DNA of 64,000 bases from Candidatus Acididesulfobacter guangdongensis (GCA_004195045.1 SGBC01000003.1:434001-498000); one strand, 5' to 3'. Shown: positions 17,629 to 26,436, counted from the stretch's first letter. Notes: generated by a model not told the origin, from the sequence alone. A program made the numbers and translations.

Positions 17629-18414
17629 TTACGGCACTAAAGATGCGGCAGTCTGAAGCATCTGATTAGCAATGGTAATAGCTTTTGAATCTATCGTATA
17701 GGCATTTTGCGCCGTAATCATAGATACCATCTGTCCGACCAGATTGACATTAGACATTTCCAAAAATCCCTGCTGTATAGTTCCTAAACCATTCTGACCG
17801 GGCGTTCCAACCTGGGGCGCGCCTGAAGCAGATGTCTGAAGATACAAATTGTTCCCTATACTGTTTAAACCGGCAGGATTAATAAAATTAGTCAATGTGA
17901 TAGTTCCAATCTGAACAGGATTAGTTTGACCAGATACGGCAGCGGAAACTGTACCATCATTAGATATACTTATAGACGTAGCATCGGGCGGAATTGTAAT
18001 AGGAGGAACTAATGCGTCTCCGTTGGCGTTTACTAATTGACCCTGCGAATTAGTCTGTAAAGTTCCGTCTCTCGTGTAGGCGGTTTCACCGTTTGCCATC
18101 TGTATCTGAAAAAACCCCTGTCCTTCAATAGCTAAATCAAGAGGATTTGAAGTCTGCTGCATATCTCCCTGGGTAAATTCTTTTTCTATGGAAGAAACTT
18201 TAGAACCCAGACCTATCTGAATTCCTGTCGGAACCTGGGTATATTCTGATGAATAAGCCCCAGGCGATTGCACCGTCTGATAAAAAAGGTCTTCAAAATT
18301 AACTCTGGATTCTTTGTATCCGGTAGTATTTGTATTTGCAAGATTATTCGCTATATTATCTATTTCAATCTGCTGTCCTTCCATGCCGGTCGAAGCCGTC
18401 CATAACGCTCTCAA
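17629..18414 (-). CDS. flgG: FlgG, distal rod protein
   Basis: A 261-residue rod protein, exactly the usual FlgG length. It begins MRALWTASTGMEGQQIEIDNIANNLANTNTTGYKESR and ends with QMVSMITAQNAYTIDSKAI then ITIANQMLQTAASL-like helix, the D0 hallmarks of FlgG. The internal segment PLDLAIEGQGFFQIQ is conserved in rod and hook proteins. It forms the distal rod crossing the murein to the outer membrane. An AGGAGG Shine-Dalgarno-like sequence precedes the ATG. flgF is upstream and flgA downstream. Confidence 0.95.
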   Translation of the reverse strand: MRALWTASTGMEGQQIEIDNIANNLANTNTTGYKESRVNFEDLFYQTVQSPGAYSSEYTQVPTGIQIGLGSKVSSIEKEFTQGDMQQTSNPLDLAIEGQGFFQIQMANGETAYTRDGTLQTNSQGQLVNANGDALVPPITIPPDATSISISNDGTVSAAVSGQTNPVQIGTITLTNFINPAGLNSIGNNLYLQTSASGAPQVGTPGQNGLGTIQQGFLEMSNVNLVGQMVSMITAQNAYTIDSKAITIANQMLQTAASLVP

Positions 18415-18739
18415 TTTAAATCCTCCTCTTTTTGTTTCTTCAGAATAAATATTTACTTACTTCTGTTATTTATATTTATTTTATTTTTATGTAATATGTA
18501 ATATTTATTTGTATTTATATATATTTATTAATATTGTTTTATTTATATTTCATCATTAACTTCATTAATTTATATTGCAGTTTATATTGCTTTATTAATA
18601 TTTCTTCATTAATTTATATTGCAATTTATATTGCTTTATTAATATTTCTTCATTAATTTATATTGCAATTTATATTGCTTTATTTATATTTTTTACATAT
18701 TTGACATATTTATTTTTTTATATCTCTTATATTTTGCAG
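18415..18739. other. AT-rich spacer between flgF and flgG with a tandem repeat
   Basis: A 325-nt spacer, unusually long inside a rod operon. It contains no gene. A three-copy 44-nt tandem repeat lies at 18561-18690 and the rest is poly-TTTA-like sequence. Confidence 0.6.
18561..18690. repeat. Three-copy 44-nt tandem repeat
   Basis: Units begin TTCATTAATTTATATTGCA at 18561, 18605 and 18649, each 44 nt apart and almost identical over the whole unit. Each contains two TTTATATTGC words. It lies between flgF and flgG. Confidence 0.93.
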
Positions 18740-19516
18740 TTATACAGGCGCTCCTACAGTGTTTATTGCCGTGCTGTCAACTTGCGAATACGATTTTAAA
18801 ACATTCATCATAGTGGACTTTGTCTGACTTATATCTATAAGTTCCACCATATTTTTTATTTCATTTACGTTTGATTCTTCTAAATACCCTTGTGTAATAT
18901 CGGCATTGTCGTTAAGCACAGGTTTTCCGGATTTTTTAGTCTCTGAAAATAGATTGCCGCCGTTTCTGGATAATAATTCGGGATTTTTAAAATCAACAAT
19001 ACCTATTTGACCTGCATATTCATTTTCATCTGTCTGCGGATTTAAAATATTGATAATGCCGTTTTTTGAAATTGTAATATCAGAACCCCTTTCCGTAAGG
19101 CTTATCGGTTTTCCATTGACACCGAGCACAGGGTATCCTTCCTGCGTCACAATCTGATTTTCGCCGTTAAGCGAAAAAGCTCCGTTCCTTGTATATTTCA
19201 CCCCGTTCGATGTCTTAACGGCAAAAAAACCGTCTCCCTGAATAGCCAAATCCAATCTGTTGCCAGTATGTTTCAGCGAACCCTGTGAAAAATTGTTATA
19301 ACTGTAAAGCATTATCGGGTACTGGTTATCCGCAAGAGGTGTTTTGTCGCCGGCATTTTCAGCACTTATAGCTTTTTGAGATAAAAAATCACCAAATACC
19401 GAACCTTCGCTTTTATATCCTACCGTGTTAATATTAGCAAGATTGTTAGTTACAATAGCCATTTTTTTACCTTCGGATATTATGCCGCTCAAATTAATAT
19501 ACAGTCCGCCGTTCAA
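18740..19516 (-). CDS. flgF: FlgF, proximal rod protein
   Basis: A 258-residue rod protein. The N-terminus (MNGGLYINLSGIISEGKKM, then NNLANINTVGYKSEG) and the segment RLDLAIQGDGFFAVKTSNG mark the FlgF/FlgG family; the less typical N-terminus and first place in the operon support FlgF. The C-terminal helix is QTKSTMMNVLKSYSQVDSTA. It has a GGAGG sequence close to the ATG. A strong sigma-54 promoter lies about 80 nt upstream, so flgF heads the flgF-flgG-flgA-flgH-flgI transcript. Confidence 0.92.
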   Translation of the reverse strand: MNGGLYINLSGIISEGKKMAIVTNNLANINTVGYKSEGSVFGDFLSQKAISAENAGDKTPLADNQYPIMLYSYNNFSQGSLKHTGNRLDLAIQGDGFFAVKTSNGVKYTRNGAFSLNGENQIVTQEGYPVLGVNGKPISLTERGSDITISKNGIINILNPQTDENEYAGQIGIVDFKNPELLSRNGGNLFSETKKSGKPVLNDNADITQGYLEESNVNEIKNMVELIDISQTKSTMMNVLKSYSQVDSTAINTVGAPV

Positions 19517-19594
19517 TTTTACGCCTCCTTGCTAAAATCTGTTAAATTCTTAACATCCAGTTAAATAGAGCTAAAATTTTACACAATTATAATT

Positions 19595-19611
19595 ATGCAA
19601 TAACTATGCCA
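19595..19611 (-). promoter_or_regulatory. Sigma-54 (-24/-12) promoter for the flgF operon
   Basis: The minus strand reads TGGCATAGTTATTGCAT. GG and GC are in the strict -24/-12 spacing and TTGCA is consensus. The start of transcription would be near 19585, giving a leader of about 70 nt before flgF. Confidence 0.85.
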
Positions 19612-20034
19612 TTAATTTCAGGAAATTATTTCTTATATTTTCCGTTTAATTTTTGTTTAAGTTATGTTTAAGAAGATATAATAGAAAAAATTTCCATATT
19701 TACATCTATAAATATATAGCGGTTAAAGGACAATTTTAAACTGCAACTTTTTTTATTAAATTTATATTTACTGCAAAATAAATAAGTCTTAAATGTTTGC
19801 GCAAAATTTAAACTGTAATTTTATTTTTTAAATTGATATTATATATGAAGATAATTTATAATATGTGTACTATTTTCTATTTTCATAATATTTAAAATTT
19901 ATACATAGGTAAGTATGCCCTTAATTACAGACTTAATAAATAGACAAACAAATAAATAAATAAATAAATAATTTATAAAATTAGTGTCCGTTCCTAATTA
20001 TCAAAAAAAATAAATAAATAGAAATATAATATAT
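19612..20034. other. AT-rich intergenic region with a 72-nt-spaced duplication and a REP-like word
   Basis: No gene is seen. A segment at 19731-19768 is repeated imperfectly at 19803-19840, 72 nt apart (TTTAAACTG.AA.TTT core). A (AAAT)n run lies near 19945-19970. At 19981-20000 the sequence ATTAGTGTCCGTTCCTAAT has inverted ends and resembles the other REP-like GTCC-containing repeats in the window. Confidence 0.55.
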
Positions 20035-20766
20035 ATGTTTGACCTTAAAAAAATTAAAGAAAATCCCAATGTCAGTATTTTTTCCAGAAAAAAAGAAATA
20101 TTAACAATTTTAAGGAATTTTGCCAAAACAAAAAAGAATTTTATAATCTATCCGTATTCCCCTGATTTAACAGGCTCGCAGGCTAACAATGATTACTCTT
20201 CGGAAATTATAAACGTTGACGAGGATATTATCACTATCGATTCGCTGATGCCGAAGAACGGGAATTTGAAGATGCTGTCTTCAGCATATCTGAAAGTCAG
20301 TTTTCATTTTAATGACAAGGAACATTATTTTTTATCCAAACTCTACAATTTTGCGGAAGAAAATAATTATTTTAATTTTAATATATACACGCCGTTAGAA
20401 ATTTATTCAATAGAAAAGAGAAAATTTTTTAGAATAGAACCTGCTATATCCGAACCTATAAAGATAACATTTTTTTGGATAAATAAAGTGCTGAGTTTTA
20501 ATGTTTTTGACATTTCAGGAGAAGGTTTTTCATTTTTATCTGATTTCAGTTTTGAGAAATATACAGTGATAGAAAACATGAAATTAGAATTCCCAAAACT
20601 TCCTTCTATTACTGTAAGAGCGGAGATTAAAGTTTCCATACCTATGAATTCTAAATATAAAATAGGCGTGCAAATAATAAATATAAAACCTGCGCAGCAG
20701 GACATAATGTTTAAGTATATCTTTAAAAGACAGAGGGAACTCGTTGCAAAAGACAGAGGTCTATAA
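20035..20766 (+). CDS. YcgR-like PilZ protein (cyclic-di-GMP receptor)
   Basis: A 243-residue cytosolic protein with a YcgR-N-like beta domain (about 1-115) and a PilZ domain (about 118-235). Both c-di-GMP motifs are intact: RKFFR at about 125-129 (RxxxR) and DISGEGF at about 161-167 (DxSxxG). The C-terminal helix (DIMFKYIFKRQRELV) resembles the end of the other PilZ protein at 4058-5068. YcgR-type proteins bind the motor when c-di-GMP is high and slow rotation. It stands alone on the plus strand between flgF and flhX, both on the minus strand. Confidence 0.85.
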   Translation: MFDLKKIKENPNVSIFSRKKEILTILRNFAKTKKNFIIYPYSPDLTGSQANNDYSSEIINVDEDIITIDSLMPKNGNLKMLSSAYLKVSFHFNDKEHYFLSKLYNFAEENNYFNFNIYTPLEIYSIEKRKFFRIEPAISEPIKITFFWINKVLSFNVFDISGEGFSFLSDFSFEKYTVIENMKLEFPKLPSITVRAEIKVSIPMNSKYKIGVQIINIKPAQQDIMFKYIFKRQRELVAKDRGL

Positions 20767-20810
20767 ACATTAAATCAGTATATCCTGATTATAATTTATT
20801 TTTAACTTGC

Positions 20811-21080
20811 CTATAATTTATTATTCAGTTTATAGATAAATGCAAAAATATGAGCTACAACTTTATAAAGTTCTGGAGGTATTTCTTCGTAAATTTCAAG
20901 CTTATCCAAAACCTCGGTTAAGCCTTTGTTTTCTATTATAGGGATGTTGTTTTCTTTTGCTATCGCTTTAATTTTTTCGGCTAATTTACCTTTTCCTTTT
21001 GCGACAATTACCGGAGCTTTATTTTTGTCTTTATCATATTTTAAAGCTGTGGCAAAAGGTTCTTCTTTACGCCTGTTCAT
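20811..21080 (-). CDS. flhX: FlhX: FlhB C-terminal-domain-like export protein
   Basis: An 89-residue protein that matches only the cytoplasmic tail of FlhB. It begins at the point equivalent to the FlhB fragment released after NPTH cleavage: FATALKYDKDKNKAPVIVAKG here against FAVALKYENKKHKAPVVVAKG in the local FlhB. The NPTH site and the membrane part are absent. Such stand-alone proteins (Bacillus YlqH, FlhX) can substitute for the cleaved FlhB tail in export substrate switching. It overlaps the upstream fliK-like gene by 14 nt, so translation is likely coupled. Confidence 0.87.
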   Translation of the reverse strand: MNRRKEEPFATALKYDKDKNKAPVIVAKGKGKLAEKIKAIAKENNIPIIENKGLTEVLDKLEIYEEIPPELYKVVAHIFAFIYKLNNKL

Positions 21081-21954
21081 TGATTATACCGCCAAATTCA
21101 TTGTCAAATTCTTTTTTAGACATATTTTTATTAAATTCAATATCTTTTAATATAATATTGTCCTTGAGAAGTTCTTCTTTTAACATATTTATATTTTGTT
21201 TTATGAGTATTTCAGCAGTTTTTGAAAATGTTTTAAAATTTAAAACTAAATTGCGATTAAAATAGTAAGACGACAATTTTAAAAGACCTAACGGTTCGAT
21301 TTGAAATTCGACCAAAAAGAAATAACCGTAAGAATTTAATTTATTTTTCTTAGCTGAATCTTTTCCTATGTCTTTTTCTTCTTTTCGCGGCGCTATTAAT
21401 ACCGAAATAAAATCAGCGGGATTAGACATAGCAAAATTTAAAATTAATGTATTATTTTTAATATCTGTTGTTAAGTTGTTAATATTTAAATTTAAGTTTA
21501 AATTTAAATTATTATCAATTAACGATGTAAGATTTTCTTTTATGGAATTTGATATATTTTCTGCAGTTGCGCTAAAAAGTTTTAAATTATTTTCATCTAG
21601 TGATTCGTTAATTATTTTGAAAATCACGTCGCTTCCGTTGACGGACTCGGCGCTTAACCGCAGATTAAAATTTTCGTTAGTACTGGAACCCTCGCCTGCA
21701 GCTGCGGACATTTTAAACTCGTCATAGACGGACTCAGGTATTTCAGCTTTGAATAATTTTCCGTTAAAGGATAAAATGCCTGTGAATGATGCATCGGATA
21801 TCTCTGCGTCTATTAATTTAACATCTAAAATATCATTTGGCTTTATTGAATCTAATAGATTAGTTAAACTTTTATTAATTAATATTTTTGAAATATTAAT
21901 ATTCGCATCAGAATTTATTCTTCCGATAGCATTATTATTTTCGGGTAAATTCAT
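21067..21954 (-). CDS. FliK-like hook-length-control domain protein paired with FlhX
   Basis: A 295-residue protein. Residues about 205-285 resemble the FliK C-terminal domain (FFLVEFQIEPLGLLKLSSYY, then an LNFKTFSKTAEILIKQNINMLKEELL helix, then ILKDIEF), which contacts the FlhB tail. The N-terminal part is a beta-rich domain with no clear match plus an Asn/Leu repeat (about 145-155). The direct pairing with flhX by overlap supports a FliK-type partner for FlhX. A full-length fliK is at 46913-49216, so this is a second, divergent member. Function is inferred from fold and context. Confidence 0.66.
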   Translation of the reverse strand: MNLPENNNAIGRINSDANINISKILINKSLTNLLDSIKPNDILDVKLIDAEISDASFTGILSFNGKLFKAEIPESVYDEFKMSAAAGEGSSTNENFNLRLSAESVNGSDVIFKIINESLDENNLKLFSATAENISNSIKENLTSLIDNNLNLNLNLNINNLTTDIKNNTLILNFAMSNPADFISVLIAPRKEEKDIGKDSAKKNKLNSYGYFFLVEFQIEPLGLLKLSSYYFNRNLVLNFKTFSKTAEILIKQNINMLKEELLKDNIILKDIEFNKNMSKKEFDNEFGGIINEQA

Positions 21955-22091
21955 TTAAGTAAGGATGCTATATTTTTATGCGCTGATATGATGAATATAC
22001 TGCAGCTATTAGTTTTTATATTACCAATTATTAGTTTATGTGAGTAGCTTTGCTTTATGGAATATACTGACTGCAAATTTTAGTTTTTATA

Positions 22092-22478
22092 TTATGCCAT
22101 AATATTAATATGCTGCCGCTTATTATCATCTTTTTTATTTAAGTTTTCTTGATTCTTATCGGTATTAGTCATTGCGCCTTCGCTATCATAGGCTTCACCT
22201 TCTAATTCGGATGCTTCATCGTCATAAGCCCGTCCTTCTCCATTATCTTTTTCTGTATCTTCTTCGCTGTCTTCGCTGTTTTTTTTATCGCTGTCGTCGA
22301 TAGGTTCTAAAACCTCGTCGGCTTCGTTTACTGATTCGGTTTTTTTAATTCCGGCGCTATTATTATTTTCATTTGAAATAGTATTGGCGTTTATTGCAAA
22401 AGTCTGAGGAGTAGCGGCAACTTTTTCTACTAAAGAGGCATTGGTTATAATCTGCTGAATTTCTACTATGCCTTCCAT
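22092..22478 (-). CDS. Small acidic low-complexity protein of unknown function
   Basis: A 128-residue ORF on the same strand as parP-like, fliK-like and flhX genes. Residues 1-40 look like an amphipathic start (IVEIQQIITNASLVEKVAAT); residues 45-128 are very acidic and Asn-rich and probably unfolded. I see no known domain. In gammaproteobacteria a small poorly conserved gene often sits between cheW/parP and the fliK-like/flhB-like pair, so the position is familiar even though the protein is not. It could be a real but fast-changing protein. Confidence 0.5.
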   Translation of the reverse strand: MEGIVEIQQIITNASLVEKVAATPQTFAINANTISNENNNSAGIKKTESVNEADEVLEPIDDSDKKNSEDSEEDTEKDNGEGRAYDDEASELEGEAYDSEGAMTNTDKNQENLNKKDDNKRQHINIMA

Positions 22479-22560
22479 AATTTATATAATATATTATTAT
22501 ATATAACATATCATTACATATAATATAATAAATACTTATTATTATACTATATAAAAGAAC

Positions 22561-22670
22561 GAAAAAGGTGTCAGACACCTTTTTTTTCCTAATTCTTGCA
22601 AATATTTTCTTTGTTAATTGCTACACGAAAAAGGTGTCAGACACCTTTTTCGGTCAGACACCTTTTTCGA
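22561..22670. mobile_element. Degenerate MITE-like/palindromic element related to the 179-nt elements
   Basis: Two 19-nt palindromes AAAGGTGTCAGACACCTTT (22564-22582 and 22630-22648) flank a 24-nt core (22597-22620) that is exact in the 179-nt element at 51410-51588. A third half-palindrome follows (22652-22669). It lies between the small acidic ORF and the parP-like gene, in the leader of the former. Confidence 0.75.
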
Positions 22671-22715
22671 AAATGTTAAATAGCCGTATTATTAAAATGC
22701 AGGTTTAATTCCTAT

Positions 22716-23609
22716 TTAAGATTTTAAATAATTATACAAGTTCTGCATTTCAATTATTGAGGAAAATTTACCGTCCTCATTTTCAAACAGTTTATAGGTC
22801 AGATTTTTTGAATTTTTATATTTAATAATATTAGGCGTCATAAGTTCCTTGTTTTTTATCTTTTTTATCGTACCTGCATTGTCAATGCATAGACCGAAAT
22901 TTTCTTTATTAAATGAACATATAGCTATATATTTAAATCTGCCATTTTTACCTTTACCGAATAAAGCCTCACTGCCGTCATTGCATCCATATACATAGCT
23001 GCTGCTGGAATAATAAGAATTAACCGCAAAAAAATCGTATATCGGAATAGCGCTGCCCCTATAATTAATTAGACCTAAGAGTTCTATTTTTTTTGTATAT
23101 AATTTAAAAGGTTCTGTATATCTGATAATTTCAATAATATTATCAACGGAAAAAGAAAGATAAGAATTATTAACATTAAAACTTAGATATGTAATTTCTT
23201 TTTCAAGTTCATTATCGACAGAAAGTTTCCTGAACGTATTTTTGTTTATACCGCTGCCGATATCGGCATCGGTATAAATATCACTGCAGGGTGTTAATAT
23301 TTTTTTAACCGGATAAGTGTAAATGCGCGCGCCGCCTTCCTCAGCTTCCGCACCTTCGTCCGAATATTCGCCCTCATCATCGTTCTCGATGTTTTCGTAT
23401 GACAGGGCCTGACTTAATTTTGAATTATTTAGCGATATGACGTTAGAATTGGGTTTTATTGCAGAAACTTCACCATTTTCCTTCGCACCGATTTTTTTAA
23501 TTATACCGCTCTTGCCGATATTGCTAACGGGAGTCAGCAACTTATCAATCCATGGGCTTATAATATCTGGCTCTTTTGTAAAATTCTCAGTTAAAAAACT
23601 ATTCTGCAT
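22716..23609 (-). CDS. parP: ParP-like CheW-domain protein (chemotaxis array localisation)
   Basis: A 297-residue protein with a low-complexity N-terminal half and a CheW-like domain at about 137-295 (EKEITYLSFNVNNSYLSFSVDNIIEII, then GLINYRGSAIPIYDFFAV). The domain is diverged and has an insert at about 203-225. The gene starts 5 nt after a ParA-type ATPase gene and belongs to a cheA-cheB-cheW run. This is the arrangement of Vibrio parC-parP, in which ParP joins CheA arrays through its C-terminal CheW-like domain and is held at the pole by ParC. The name rests on this context plus architecture. Confidence 0.75.
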   Translation of the reverse strand: MQNSFLTENFTKEPDIISPWIDKLLTPVSNIGKSGIIKKIGAKENGEVSAIKPNSNVISLNNSKLSQALSYENIENDDEGEYSDEGAEAEEGGARIYTYPVKKILTPCSDIYTDADIGSGINKNTFRKLSVDNELEKEITYLSFNVNNSYLSFSVDNIIEIIRYTEPFKLYTKKIELLGLINYRGSAIPIYDFFAVNSYYSSSSYVYGCNDGSEALFGKGKNGRFKYIAICSFNKENFGLCIDNAGTIKKIKNKELMTPNIIKYKNSKNLTYKLFENEDGKFSSIIEMQNLYNYLKS

Positions 23610-23614
23610 CTTAT

Positions 23615-24427
23615 TTATTCCTCCTCTTGCGCAGTTTCTGCAGAGACACTTAAAATTTCACGTGCTATATGCAGATAATCCATAGAACCGCGCGATTTTG
23701 CTTCATAGTAAGTTAAAGGCTTTTTGACAAAACTCGCGTCTTTAAATTTTGTATCAACATTTATGTAGCTGTCGAAACTATTTTCTTTATAATTGCTTTT
23801 AAAGTAATTTAATGACTTGGCTGACGAATTTGTTCTTTTGTCAAACATAGTTATTAAAAGTTTATAATAGCACTTGACATTAAGCGCCTGCTCCACCTTT
23901 TGTATAGTTTTTATAAGCAGCTCAACCCCTCTTACAGACAGATAGTCAGCTTCAACCGGTATTATTATGCCGTCGCACGCTGCTATAGCGCTTATTAAAA
24001 GTACGCTTAGCGCCGGTGACGAATCTATTATAACATAATCGTAATAATCCGGCAAATACTTTAATTTTTCTTTTAACTGCAGTCCTCCGCCGTTAGAAGC
24101 GGAAAGATTAGATTCTATTTTTGCAAGATTAATATTAGAAGGTATAATATCAATACATCCGCCATCCTTAATCTTATATTTTTTTATAATAAACCGTTCA
24201 ATATCGGAAGAGTCTGAAACCAGCAAACTGCCTATAGAATTTTCAACCATTTCCGGTTCAATTGCCAGGTGTGCCGTCAAACTTGCCTGAGGGTCAAGGT
24301 CTATGAGTAAAACATTTTGTCCTAAAACAGATAAGGAACTGGCAAGAGTTAAAGCCGTGGTAGTTTTACCTACCCCTCCTTTCTGATTTGCAACTGCGTA
24401 AATAAACGGTCTTTTTTGACAAATCAT
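23615..24427 (-). CDS. parC: ParC-like ParA/MinD-family ATPase in the chemotaxis operon
   Basis: A 270-residue ParA-family ATPase. The deviant Walker A KGGVGKTTT spans residues 16-24 with signature Lys16 and Lys21; Walker A' is LLIDLDPQAS with Asp45; Walker B is DYVIIDSSPALS near 130. There is no N-terminal DNA-binding extension, unlike plasmid ParA. It sits between cheW and the CheW-domain gene inside the che cluster, with no parB nearby, which matches ParC rather than chromosomal partition. It should recruit chemotaxis arrays to the cell pole together with the downstream protein. Confidence 0.82.
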   Translation of the reverse strand: MICQKRPFIYAVANQKGGVGKTTTALTLASSLSVLGQNVLLIDLDPQASLTAHLAIEPEMVENSIGSLLVSDSSDIERFIIKKYKIKDGGCIDIIPSNINLAKIESNLSASNGGGLQLKEKLKYLPDYYDYVIIDSSPALSVLLISAIAACDGIIIPVEADYLSVRGVELLIKTIQKVEQALNVKCYYKLLITMFDKRTNSSAKSLNYFKSNYKENSFDSYINVDTKFKDASFVKKPLTYYEAKSRGSMDYLHIAREILSVSAETAQEEE

Positions 24428-24463
24428 ATCATTATAATATATATGAAATTATCTATTCAATGC

Positions 24464-24534
24464 ATTTAACATCTTACATCACCAATAATCCGCTTTTTTA
24501 AGAATTTAACATCTTTAATCACCAGTCGCCGGTC
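24464..24534. repeat. Imperfect 30-nt direct repeat between cheW and parC-like
   Basis: ATTTAACATCTTACATCACC at 24464 and ATTTAACATCTTTAATCACC at 24504 start two imperfect copies, 40 nt apart, in the 167-nt spacer. Confidence 0.6.
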
Positions 24535-24594
24535 TGTCGCATAATAAATTAATATTTTATTTAATATCTATGCGCCGCTCTACAGCAAAGCAAT

Positions 24595-25110
24595 TTATTT
24601 AACAGCCGACTCGATTAAATTGTGTTCACCGGCGGTAAAAATTTTATCTATATCAAGAAGTATAATTAATCTGTCGTCAAGTTTGCCTACGCCTTTTATA
24701 TAATCGGAATCCAGACTCGCAACAAGCGGAGGAGGCGGCTGGATAGTATTTGAATTTATACGCAAAACCTCGGACACGCTGTCAACTATCAGACCTATTG
24801 TTTTACCCAATATATTTACGACGATAATCCTTGTGTCTTTTGTTGATTCTTTTAAATTTAAGTGAAATTTTTTCCTTATATCTACTATCGGAATAACTTT
24901 ACCTCTAAGATTTATAACTCCTTCAACAAAATTTGGCGCTTTAGGAACTTTGGTAATTTCCACCATCCTGTTAATTTCCTGAACCTTTAATATATCAAGC
25001 GCAAATTCCTCACTGCCCAAAGTAAATGTGACCAATTGCATTATCGCATCCACGCCCGTATTTTCATCGGCTTTCTTACTGTCGGGCATCTTAACCGTTT
25101 CTTGCTCCAT
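24595..25110 (-). CDS. cheW: CheW, chemotaxis coupling protein
   Basis: A 171-residue protein with one CheW domain (about 25-160): LVTFTLGSEEFALDILKVQEI, FVEGVINLRGKVIPIVDIRKKF, and DRLIILLDIDKIF. It links chemoreceptors to CheA. An AGGAGG-like sequence lies before the ATG. It follows cheB and precedes the parC-like gene. A REP-like pair lies just upstream, between cheB and cheW. Confidence 0.95.
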   Translation of the reverse strand: MEQETVKMPDSKKADENTGVDAIMQLVTFTLGSEEFALDILKVQEINRMVEITKVPKAPNFVEGVINLRGKVIPIVDIRKKFHLNLKESTKDTRIIVVNILGKTIGLIVDSVSEVLRINSNTIQPPPPLVASLDSDYIKGVGKLDDRLIILLDIDKIFTAGEHNLIESAVK

Positions 25111-25140
25111 AAAAACCTACCTCCTATTTTTTTAATGTTT

Positions 25141-25190
25141 AATGGGGACAGCTGCCATTTTTTTAATTATGGACACACGCCTATTTTTTA
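25141..25190. repeat. REP-like element between cheB and cheW
   Basis: Two adjacent palindrome-like words are seen on the minus strand: AAAATAGGCGTGTGTCCA with TAATT (25165-25190) and ATGGCAGCTGTCCCCAT (25141-25158). The first is nearly the same as the one at 15516-15554. Such GTCC-containing words are typical of REP families. Confidence 0.6.
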
Positions 25191-25229
25191 ACACTTACTG
25201 TTTTTTATTTTTTTATGCGCTACATTTTT

Positions 25230-26393
25230 CTATTTACTTTCTCTTATAATCTCTTCGGCTATTTTATATATCGGAAGGACTTTATCTACAACACCGGCAT
25301 CCACTACCGCTTTAGGCATACCGTAAACTACGCACGTCGCTTCATCCTGAGCGATTGTGCTTCCTCCGTATTTTTTTATAGCCGACATCCCGTCTAATCC
25401 GTCGGACCCCATACCGGTAAGCATTACCGCAATAGATTTTTCGTGATATTCCTCAGCGACAGATTTCATCATTACGGTAACGGAAGGTCTATTGATAAGG
25501 TCTTTAGGTTCTTCGGAAATAAATATCCTGACACCGTCTTTCCCGTCTCTTCTGATACTCATATGCTTATCGCCCGGCGCAAGATATGCCACACCCGGCT
25601 TAATAATTTCGCCTCCCTCGGCTTCTACTACTTTTATATGAGAAATACCGGAGAGTCTCTGAGCAAACGGACCGGTAAACGCCTTAGGCATATGCTGAAC
25701 CAGCAGCAGCGGAAACGGAAAATCCGCTGGAAGCAGCGGTATAACCTCCTGTAAAGCCTTAGGTCCGCCTGTGGAAGAACCGATGGCTACTATTTCTTTT
25801 TTGGCATACAATCCGATATTCGGTTTAATATTACTATTACTATTACTATTGCTATTGCCATTATTATTGCTGCCGTTATATAGTGTTTTGGCTGTAATAT
25901 CTTCGCCGTACTTTGTTTTATTATTATCCGATTTAAATAAAATATTATCGTGATTTTCAAATGACGGCTTTACCTTATAGATAACCTTATTAGCCGTAAC
26001 AGCTCTGATTTTTGAAATCAAATCATCCTTGACCTTTAAAATATTTAATGAAACATTTGAAAGATTTTTAGGTATATAATCGACCGCTCCGTAATCTAAT
26101 GCGTCAAGAGTTGCTTTAGCCCCTTCTTCGGTAAGTGAACTAAGCATGATAACCGGCAGCGGATTTTTTTTCATTATTATTTTAAGAGCCGTCAAACCGT
26201 CCATTTTAGGCATTTCAATATCCATAGTCACAACATCCGGCTTTAGATCTTCCACCTGCTTAACGGCATCTTCTCCGTCTTTCGCCTGACCGATTACTTT
26301 TATATCATTTTCATCTTCAAGCAAAGAAGATATCGCCCTTCGCATAAATGCGGAATCGTCAACGATAAGAACCCTAATAATTTTTTCAGGCAT
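25230..26393 (-). CDS. cheB: CheB, chemoreceptor glutamate methylesterase
   Basis: A 387-residue response regulator. The receiver (1-120) has Asp58 in DVVTMDIEMPKMDG. The methylesterase (about 198-380) has GSSTGG with Ser207, VQHMP with His234 and GMGSDG near the end for the catalytic Asp. It demethylates receptors for adaptation opposite CheR. The linker (about 145-195) is Asn/Ser-rich with an NSNSNSN tract encoded by a hexanucleotide-like repeat at about 25827-25875. It follows cheA by 43 nt. Confidence 0.95.
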   Translation of the reverse strand: MPEKIIRVLIVDDSAFMRRAISSLLEDENDIKVIGQAKDGEDAVKQVEDLKPDVVTMDIEMPKMDGLTALKIIMKKNPLPVIMLSSLTEEGAKATLDALDYGAVDYIPKNLSNVSLNILKVKDDLISKIRAVTANKVIYKVKPSFENHDNILFKSDNNKTKYGEDITAKTLYNGSNNNGNSNSNSNSNIKPNIGLYAKKEIVAIGSSTGGPKALQEVIPLLPADFPFPLLLVQHMPKAFTGPFAQRLSGISHIKVVEAEGGEIIKPGVAYLAPGDKHMSIRRDGKDGVRIFISEEPKDLINRPSVTVMMKSVAEEYHEKSIAVMLTGMGSDGLDGMSAIKKYGGSTIAQDEATCVVYGMPKAVVDAGVVDKVLPIYKIAEEIIRESK

Positions 26394-26436
26394 TTAAATC
26401 CTCCATGCGTAATAAACTAAATATTAAATACTTAAA

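Noticed and set aside
18561-18690. CRISPR array from the 44-nt repeats.
   Set aside because: Copies are directly adjacent with no unique spacers.
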